Below are positions 44,498-50,396 of a stretch of DNA of 64,000 bases, piece by piece. Every line of letters starts with the position of its first letter. The stretch's first letter is position 1. Where the stretch lies: the NCBI RefSeq assembly GCF_008974265.1, contig NZ_BKZW01000001.1, positions 930,001-994,000 on the forward strand. The letters are read 5' to 3'. Made by a program: the position numbers and the translations under genes. The notes below the pieces were generated by a model. The model was given only the letters and a program-made list of their open reading frames with translations. It ran no database searches and had not been told where the DNA came from. This DNA comes from Dictyobacter vulcani. GTDB taxonomy: Bacteria > Chloroflexota > Ktedonobacteria > Ktedonobacterales > Ktedonobacteraceae.

Positions 44498-45650
44498 TTA
44501 TTGATCGAGTCGACGCATACGGGACCGAGATGGTTCATTGAGTTCAGGCGGAGCAGGTGCGCGCCGATTACTGAGAATATCCTTGAAGACCTGGCGTTTC
44601 AATTCAGCAAGAAATTCGGCGTCTTCCTTCTCTTGCTGAACTTTGATTTGCAGCAGGAGAATTTCTGTTTCAGCTTTGGCCTCAATCGTTTTGCGCTCAC
44701 CTTCAGCCTGGGCGATCTCGCGGTAGATTGTGCCTTTTTCGCGCTCACCACGGGCGATCAGTTTAAGCGGCTACCATCTATTTTGGCGAGGAAGAAGGCG
44801 GTCGACGCATCACCCAGGATGAAACCAGCAACACGCGAGGCAACAAACACATAGAGGATGGTCATATTCGTATTAGCCCCAGGATTTTGTGAGATGACAT
44901 GCAGCAGGAAGGCCGCCTGACTGATAATATTAATGGCAGCGAAGACCAGCCACATACCAGTACAGTCCAACCAGATCTCACCCTCTTCACGTTTGCTCAC
45001 AATGCCACCGGACTCGCGTTTCTCTTCCAGATCACGCCGTTTAATCGCCACACCAAAGGTGACAAACATCATGGCCAGGTCGATGAAAAGCGCACCACCC
45101 GCAATGACATAATCAGCAGTGTCACCAGCTGGGACCAGACGAGTCAACACATAGGCAACTTCTGAAGTAGTCAGAGCAACAAAGGCAATCGGCCCAATGA
45201 AGAGCCAGAACTTGAGAAGGAAGAGCATAAAGCGTTCATGTGCAGGCCGTCCGAACTTAGCCCTTCGACCAGGTTCATACGCCGGACCCGTAACTGCTCA
45301 GGAGTCATCAATGAGGTATTCAAACGGGGACCCACCGCAGATTGTGTCTCGATGGAATAATCTGCTGGTAGTGCTTCTGTGCTCGTGGACGGAGCCGTTG
45401 GACGAGGAGCGCGAGAAACCGCAGCCCCGGCTCCTGGGTCCTCATCATTACTAAAGGCCGAGCGCAGCCGACCGAAGAAGCCAGGTCGAGGAGCACGCTG
45501 TTGGCGTGAGGCATTGATCGCCCGTCCCAGTCCCTCAGTATAAGCAGCCGCCGGATTTTCTTTCACCAGGTCAGCGAACTCCTGTGTATCGGTATAATTC
45601 GGAACTGGAGGCGGTGGAATGAGTGATTTTTCATACTCACTTAATGACAT
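44498..45650 (-). pseudogene. membrane protein split into three frames
   Basis: Three consecutive frames fit one protein of about 385 residues. Part 1 (from the ATG at 45650, MSLSEYEKSLIPPPPVPNY) is a soluble Pro-rich cytoplasmic region. Part 2 begins GRPAHERFMLFLLKFWLFIG and holds four hydrophobic helices, with a charged loop FGVAIKRRDLEEKRESGG. Part 3 (LIARGEREKGTIYREIAQAE onward) is a coiled coil ending RMRRLDQ. Single added bases at 45254-45255 and 44762-44764 would join them. No family is recognised. The soluble-TM-coil layout suggests a membrane scaffold of a transfer or defence apparatus, which is speculative. Confidence 0.65.
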
Positions 45651-45727
45651 AGCCTTGATCTCACTTTCTGCCTGAAGTGGCAAGAAGAGCGGTCATCCCA
45701 AGTAGGGACAACCGCAGTACAAACAGA

Positions 45728-46129
45728 TTATTCGTCATCATCTTCGGAGAGGCCGAGATCACGTAAGTTGGTGACCTGGGTGCGAACTTGCAGGATAGTG
45801 CGCTTTTCGCCCGTTGACTTGTCTTCTATTTCGCGTTCACCAGCTGACTGACTGACAAAGGTCACTTTGACTTTATGATCAGCTAACTCTTTTTTGAGCG
45901 TGTGAATTTCAACATCACGGCCCTTATCATCTTTGCCCGGTTTAATGTCCACCAATTCCTTGTATTGACGATCATTGCTTCGCAGCTGGCAGGAATAGAC
46001 GCGACCATAGCGAGGATCAGTAATTTCAATGGAGAGGAAATGCCACTGCTCACCAGCGCGAGAACCAGCCTCAATAACGCCACCAACCGGACGAATGCCA
46101 TTGATCACACCTGTTAATACGAGAGCCAT
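45728..46129 (-). CDS. hypothetical protein of the element, possible OB-fold
   Basis: A 133-residue protein. GAGGTG stands before the ATG. The N-terminal 60 residues alternate β segments (VLTGVINGIRPVGG, WHFLSIEITDPRYGRVYSC), and the C-terminal part is very acidic (LSEDDDE). This layout recalls small single-stranded DNA-binding or OB-fold proteins of plasmids. That is inferred from pattern only. It lies between the membrane protein and the transglycosylase genes. Confidence 0.75.
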   Translation of the reverse strand: MALVLTGVINGIRPVGGVIEAGSRAGEQWHFLSIEITDPRYGRVYSCQLRSNDRQYKELVDIKPGKDDKGRDVEIHTLKKELADHKVKVTFVSQSAGEREIEDKSTGEKRTILQVRTQVTNLRDLGLSEDDDE

Positions 46130-46147
46130 AGGAACACCTCTTCTTTC

Positions 46148-46645
46148 TTAATGTTGTTGTCCAGACAAAATGACAGTGATATAGTTTTGTGTTTCTGCAG
46201 GAAGGCAGCGTTGCCATTGTGATCCACATTGATCAACTGCCGTGGCGACATTGCCAGGACCAGCATTATAAGCAGCCAGAGCAGCCGCATAATTGCCGTG
46301 ATACATCTGGTTGTAGGAGGCCATCAGACGAGCAGCCCCCTTCAACGCCTGTTCAGGATTCCAGGGATCAATACCAAGAGAATGAGCCGTTGCAGGCATA
46401 AACTGTGCAATCCCTTGCGCACCAGCTTTAGAGAGCGCACGAGGATCAAACTTACTCTCTTGCTGAATCTGCCGCTCAAAGAGATCAGGAGGAATACCTG
46501 CATCAGTCGCCGCTTGACGAGCCATCGAGACATAACTGGTAACCGAAGAGCTTGAGCTTGATTGATGCTGTGCTGTGGCCTGAAACGAGGGATACAGCAA
46601 GACCGCAACTATAATCACCAATCCGATAAGAAGCAGTTTGCGCAT
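46148..46645 (-). CDS. lytic transglycosylase (SLT domain)
   Basis: A 165-residue exported lysozyme-like transglycosylase. A signal anchor (MRKLLLIGLVIIVAVLLYPS) is followed by the SLT domain: IQQESKFDPRALSKAGAQG with catalytic Glu, GIAQFMPATA, and AALAAYNAGPGNV. It would cut peptidoglycan locally. Such enzymes accompany conjugation or phage-like assemblies and support the idea that the element once moved between cells. AAGGAGG is placed before the ATG at 46645. An upstream start at 46687 is unlikely. Confidence 0.9.
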   Translation of the reverse strand: MRKLLLIGLVIIVAVLLYPSFQATAQHQSSSSSSVTSYVSMARQAATDAGIPPDLFERQIQQESKFDPRALSKAGAQGIAQFMPATAHSLGIDPWNPEQALKGAARLMASYNQMYHGNYAAALAAYNAGPGNVATAVDQCGSQWQRCLPAETQNYITVILSGQQH

Positions 46646-46768
46646 AGGACCTCCTTGCCTCAACCAGGTCCTATGTGAGAGAATCACAGGGAGGACCTAG
46701 CTAAACTTACAGCAGTGAAACTAGTACTCGACCGTTGGGCTAGGTGTACCAGACCTAGCTCAACATCC

Positions 46769-46885
46769 CTACTTATGCGCTTTCCGTTTCTTCTTACAAT
46801 CTGTACAGACATAGATCAGATATGGACCCACCTTGACTTCAACAAGGCGGATCCCGCTTCTATTGCAGTCAAAGCAACTACGCAT
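46769..46885 (-). CDS. 38-aa zinc-ribbon protein
   Basis: A tiny protein with two CxxC pairs (SCFDCNRSG and YVCTDCKKK), a zinc-ribbon pattern. AAGGAGG lies nine bases before the ATG at 46885. A longer frame from 46966 has no such site. The basic end KKKRKAHK would favour nucleic-acid binding. Confidence 0.65.
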   Translation of the reverse strand: MRSCFDCNRSGIRLVEVKVGPYLIYVCTDCKKKRKAHK

Positions 46886-46898
46886 AGGCCCGACCTCC

Positions 46899-47111
46899 TT
46901 AGCGTCGAGGACGCATATACACTTCATTTTCATCAAGATAGCGACTGACAGGCCGAGGAAAAGCATGCTGAACAGGTTGTGTATGCACCTCCTGAAAATG
47001 ACTATAATGCTTCCTTGTCAGGGAGGACGCCAGGAAAAAACCACCGACTAAACCAATCACAACACCAATGAGCACCGCAATGATCAACCAGGGCAGCATT
47101 AAAGAGAACAT
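46899..47111 (-). CDS. small single-pass membrane protein
   Basis: A 70-residue protein with an N-terminal helix (LMLPWLIIAVLIGVVIGLVG) and a basic cytoplasmic tail. GGAG is six bases before the ATG. It has no recognised family. It lies in the same run of small genes as the zinc-ribbon and transglycosylase genes. Confidence 0.65.
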   Translation of the reverse strand: MFSLMLPWLIIAVLIGVVIGLVGGFFLASSLTRKHYSHFQEVHTQPVQHAFPRPVSRYLDENEVYMRPRR

Positions 47112-47126
47112 CCTAAACTCCTTTTA

Positions 47127-47333
47127 CTAAGCAACCAACGTACCAACCGTTCGACCTTGAACAAGCGACTTAAAAGATACAGGACTCCAAAGGAACAAGA
47201 CATCAAATGTTTCAAAATGTACAACCTCAGCACAATTAACACAGAATAATTCAACTTCAGAAGAAGGACCCAGCGAATTGATAACAGGAACTAAGCCCTC
47301 ATGCTCTTCCTGGCAGCACTCACATCGTTCCAT
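47127..47333 (-). CDS. 68-aa CxxC-pair protein
   Basis: A small protein starting MERCECCQEEHEG with a second pair at LFCVNCAEVVHF, so a likely zinc-binding fold. GAGG precedes the ATG by about nine bases. It is the first gene of the leftward run of the element, reading away from the regulatory region at 47334-47587. Confidence 0.65.
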   Translation of the reverse strand: MERCECCQEEHEGLVPVINSLGPSSEVELFCVNCAEVVHFETFDVLFLWSPVSFKSLVQGRTVGTLVA

Positions 47334-47587
47334 ACTAAGCTTCCTCTCTTAAATCGAAAAACTAACCTACAGACCTAACCTCTCATGAGTCAGTTTTGTT
47401 TGTTTGACTCAATCACCTCACATTCACAATTATAGTCAGTCAACTTATGTTCTGTCAACTCTTTTTGACTCAAATAATATAAGTTGACTTCATCTTAATA
47501 CTTTCTTAATATCAACTGACTGAATTTGACTAATTTTACTAATCTGACTATAATATCTGTAAGAGGCTAAAAAAGGAGAGTCAAATC
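47334..47587. promoter_or_regulatory. divergent control region with many TGACT repeats
   Basis: The motif TGACT or its inverse AGTCA occurs about ten times between 47385 and 47552, in forms such as TTTGACTCA, TCAACTGACTGAA and AGTTGACTT. The right-hand promoter has TTGACT (47526-47531) and TATAAT (47549-47554) separated by 17 bases. Two of the motifs overlap its -35 and the sequence before its -10. The region probably binds the HTH protein encoded to the right. Confidence 0.7.
47526..47554 (+). promoter_or_regulatory. consensus promoter of the element's HTH gene
   Basis: TTGACT-17-TATAAT, 34 bases before the ATG at 47588. AAGGAG follows at the right distance before the start codon. Confidence 0.8.
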
Positions 47588-48443
47588 ATGAGTCAGGAAA
47601 GATACATCTCATCAAAAGAAGGCGCAGCCTTATTAGGTGTGCAGCGACAATCGTTCTTTTACTATGTAGAGTCAAGAGGGATAAGAAGGCGAGAGCTTAA
47701 CGACGGAGGAAAAGACCAGTATGAGTATAACTATGAAGACCTTATAAAGATCCAGGATGAAGTAAAGTCTAAAACAGCAAACCGAAAAAAGAGCACTGTC
47801 AATAAAAGCAAAGCCGTAGAAAGCCACAAGCAACCATCAGGAAAAACAGCGTGGGCAACAGCTGAAGACCTGCCATACATATATGCCCTCGACTGTGACA
47901 TATATGGGCTTGAGTATTCTGTTCCACCGACCAGGACTATCCACTGGTGGCAAAAAAACCAGACAGCTATTAGAGTACTCTACAACGAAAAAAAACCGTA
48001 AGGACATATGGGGATGCTTGACTCTCTTACCAATGGAAGAAGAAACGATCATTGATCTACTAAAAGGCGACTTAAGCGAGCAGCAAATAACAGCAGATCA
48101 CATCCAAACCTATGAGCCAGGTAAAGAATACAATTGCTATGTTACTTCTTGCGTTATCAGGCCAGATAAAAGCAACTCATTCAGCTTACTTCTGAATAGC
48201 GTGCTAGAACACTGGATAAACCATCCTGAAATCAAGATCAACAAGTTATACGGATTCGCAGCAGGGACAACAGAGGATATGTCTGAAGTAAACGACGGCA
48301 TGAGGTTAGTGAAAAAACTATTCTTCAGTCCACGCTATGACATAGATAAAAATGCATGGGAACTGAACTTAAGTTACTATAATCCATCCCCGATTATTCA
48401 AAAATACCAGAAACGATTAAAGGAAACAAGTGAAAGGATTTAA
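47588..48443 (+). pseudogene. HTH + GNAT-like protein, split in a run of eight A
   Basis: The first frame (47588-48001) begins MSQERYISSKEGAALLGVQRQSFFYYV, a MerR/excisionase-like helix-turn-helix, and reaches AIRVLYNE. Removing one A from the run at 47988-47995 continues into KNRKDIWGCLTLLPM and a domain with GKEYNCYVTSCVIRP and HPEIKINKLYGFAAG, similar to GNAT acetyltransferases. Together they encode about 285 residues. AAGGAG lies nine bases before the start. The upstream repeats suggest it regulates the element. The A-run could be a phase-variable switch, decay or a consensus error. Confidence 0.7.
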
Positions 48444-48448
48444 GCAGG

Positions 48449-48793
48449 ATGCTACAGCAATTCTTTACATCTATCCCCAAATGGTTGTACTTTTTACTGA
48501 TCTTAGTAGCTTTTGAACTGGTTGCAGATATACTAGCCAAACAATTTGCAATCAGTGGCAAATATACTTTTGCAATTTTGTCTATTGCTGGTTTTATTGC
48601 AGCCAATGCTGCATGGTTAGTAAGCTTAAGAACTGGTGCAGAATTAGGAAAAGGTGCAGTCCTTTTTTCTGTGCTCTCAGCTATTGGAGCAGTTATAGTA
48701 GCTGTGCTCATTTATCACGAAAAGGTAACAACTTATCAAGTTGTTGGCCTTGTGCTGGGAGTTATAGCAATTGCTTTTCTTTCAATCGAATAG
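48449..48793 (+). CDS. SMR/EamA-like small membrane protein
   Basis: A 114-residue protein with four hydrophobic helices (about 12-27, 32-58, 66-86, 92-113). The helix 4 sequence TYQVVGLVLGVIAIAFLS and the EVA/DILAKQFAI start recall small multidrug resistance or EamA-like transporters that work as dimers. It follows the HTH/GNAT-like gene by five bases and ends at a terminator. It may be cargo of the element. Confidence 0.75.
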   Translation: MLQQFFTSIPKWLYFLLILVAFELVADILAKQFAISGKYTFAILSIAGFIAANAAWLVSLRTGAELGKGAVLFSVLSAIGAVIVAVLIYHEKVTTYQVVGLVLGVIAIAFLSIE

Positions 48794-48802
48794 TAGTAAC
48801 AC

Positions 48803-48841
48803 AAAAAGAAGCACCCGGAGCAAATAGCCCAGGTGCTTTTT
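48803..48841. terminator. bidirectional terminator
   Basis: AAGCACC (48809-48815) and GGTGCTT (48832-48838) form a stem with A before and T after. It lies between the SMR-like gene and the convergent coiled-coil gene. Confidence 0.8.
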
Positions 48842-48856
48842 CTTATGTCAAAAAAT

Positions 48857-49171
48857 CTAAGAAGGCGGGAGACGATCAAGGAGTAACTTTTCTAGACGGT
48901 CAAACTTAGTATGTAAAGTTTTGACATCCTGTTTAATTTCAGATAATTCTTGCCTAATTTCAGATATGTCCTGTTCCATAACCTTGATATGATGCTCTTG
49001 TCCAGACGCGATACCAAGAAGCATAGTAAGGCGGTGATTTACCTGTCTGGCATCATATAATTGATCAGATGAAGGACTTTGTGACGTTTTATTCTTCTCA
49101 TAGAGACGTTCTAACTCTATATCTGCAACTTTTTGTTCAAGCGCAGCCAATCTATCTTCTTGTGTTGTCAT
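48857..49171 (-). CDS. coiled-coil protein of the element
   Basis: A 104-residue protein dominated by heptad repeats (LAALEQKVADIELERLYEKN and ISEIRQELSEIKQDVKTLHT). It resembles tail-fibre or XhlA-like coiled-coil proteins in pattern only. The ATG at 49171 is preceded by GGGGG. A TTG at 49192 is less likely. It is the last gene before attR. Confidence 0.65.
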   Translation of the reverse strand: MTTQEDRLAALEQKVADIELERLYEKNKTSQSPSSDQLYDARQVNHRLTMLLGIASGQEHHIKVMEQDISEIRQELSEIKQDVKTLHTKFDRLEKLLLDRLPPS

Positions 49172-49547
49172 AGAAGAAAAGCCCCCTTTCAAACCAGAAA
49201 CCTATAGATAATCACGACCTTACTTGTTCGCAATTATACCATAATCCAAACGTGCACACTGGTAAGCAAACCAAAGTAATGGAGATCCTCCACAAAATTG
49301 TAGTGGGATTGAACTAGAACCAAAGACGAAAAAGTGCTATAGTAGCTTTACAGACCCATACCCTTTAAAATTCTGTTCGATGACACAGACCACACCATGT
49401 AAAATCAGACATCCATTTTGACATCTTAGAGGTCATATTGCACTAAACTTTACTCATCACAACTGGACAAAAATAAATAGCAGATGAAGCTCAAAAAAGG
49501 CAGAGAAGCGCCCCGGAAGGACATTTAACTTGACATCACTCGTGGTT
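49172..49547. other. element end next to attR with arm-type motifs
   Basis: No gene is seen. The TGACATC motif of the left end recurs at 49407-49413 (as AGACATC), 49419-49425 and 49531-49537. The pair AGACATCC-ATTT-TGACATC at 49407-49425 mirrors the left pair TTGACATCC-ATTC-TGACATC. Confidence 0.55.
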
Positions 49548-49591
49548 TTCAACTCTCCCCCATCTCCACCACACAAGCCGCTTGTGAACCC
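49548..49591. repeat. right attachment repeat (attR)
   Basis: An exact 44-bp copy of the ssrA 3' end and start of its terminator. It is followed by a near-identical terminator arm (CGCTTCATAGGCGGCTTT), so the copy marks the old chromosomal junction. Confidence 0.92.
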
Positions 49592-49799
49592 GCTTCATAG
49601 GCGGCTTTGTTGTGTAGTACAAACGGTCATTGTATCACAACACCATGCTCCAATCATCCTGCTTTTCCTAGAAGTATCGAAACCCTTAAAGAGTGTGGTG
49701 CCCATATTCTTTATAATCCGGAACAATATTCACCTCCCAGGCTTGTCCCCTGGAAGTGATCTTAAGCACTTTGCATGAAATAAGAGGTACAGATAGAAA

Positions 49800-50396
49800 A
49801 TGTTATTAAATATTCAGCGCACCAGACAATATTTAAAAGACTTTGACTTCAGATTATTGTTTCGTGAAGACCTTGGATGGGATAGTCACACAGAAAATAG
49901 GGAGGTGTTAGTTGACAATAAATACTTTGCCCTACAGGCAATTGCCCAAAAGCGTGGTATGGTTGCATTTGTTTGTCATTCTTTGTCAGATGGCACTATT
50001 CCTAACTACAACGTAAGAAGAAAAATTGAAAGACAACTGGCTAAAGCTGTCCACGAGCATTTCATCATCTATACAGACACAGATAAAACGACACAAATAT
50101 GGCAGTGGGCTAAAGGATCCATAGGGAAACCTATTTCCTGCTCAGAACATATATATCATGTAAGTCAACCAGGCGATTCGCTCATGCAAAAACTACAAAA
50201 TATTACTTTTAGCTTCGAAGAAGAGGAAAGTATTACAATATTTGACGTCACAAGCCGTGCGCGGACCGCATTTGACATAGAGCCGATCACCAGGAAATTT
50301 TTTGATAGGTTTAATATAGAGCATAAACATTTTTATCAAGTCATTGAGGGAATTAATGATGATACGCATCGCCATTGGTATATCAATTCTGCTTAA
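49800..50396 (+). CDS. N-terminal part of an Eco57I-like methylase (frameshifted)
   Basis: 198 codons beginning MLLNIQRTRQYLKDFDFR. The content matches the N-terminus of a family of large Eco57I-type methylase proteins: LFREDLGWD, AIAQKRGMVAFVCHSLSDG, NVRRKIERQLAKAVHEHF, TTQIWQW, then SFEEEESITIFDVTSRARTA and ITRKFFDRFN. The frame ends in TYR-rich WYINSA just where homologues read WYxSxxLNRLMF. The downstream frame supplies SILLNRLMFLYFLQKKNFL. A one-base excess or two-base loss near 50379-50384 separates the two. The original gene would have spanned 49800-53052, about 1,080 residues. Confidence 0.78.
   Translation: MLLNIQRTRQYLKDFDFRLLFREDLGWDSHTENREVLVDNKYFALQAIAQKRGMVAFVCHSLSDGTIPNYNVRRKIERQLAKAVHEHFIIYTDTDKTTQIWQWAKGSIGKPISCSEHIYHVSQPGDSLMQKLQNITFSFEEEESITIFDVTSRARTAFDIEPITRKFFDRFNIEHKHFYQVIEGINDDTHRHWYINSA

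Larger units (their letters stand above)
40304..49591. mobile_element. tmRNA-integrated element (integrative and possibly mobilizable)
   Basis: The element lies between 44-bp direct repeats that duplicate the ssrA 3' end, a unit of 9,244 bases. It carries a tyrosine integrase next to the left repeat, an excisionase-like HTH gene, a rolling-circle Rep-like gene, a membrane protein, a lytic transglycosylase, small zinc-ribbon and membrane proteins, a divergent HTH regulator and an SMR-like gene. No conjugative ATPase (VirB4, FtsK/TraB) is seen, so transfer would depend on a helper. Several genes contain one-base indels, suggesting a decaying copy unless these are consensus errors. It could also be a degenerate plasmid or a phage satellite. 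Confidence 0.85.

Noticed and set aside
44447..44854. A 135-codon plus-strand frame in the element
   Set aside because: It mirrors the coiled-coil end of the split membrane protein and has no ribosome site.
47588..48443. Programmed ribosomal frameshifting as the reason for the A8 break
   Set aside because: The A-run alone is slippery, but no stimulatory hairpin or internal ribosome site is evident, and several neighbouring genes show similar indels without slippery contexts.
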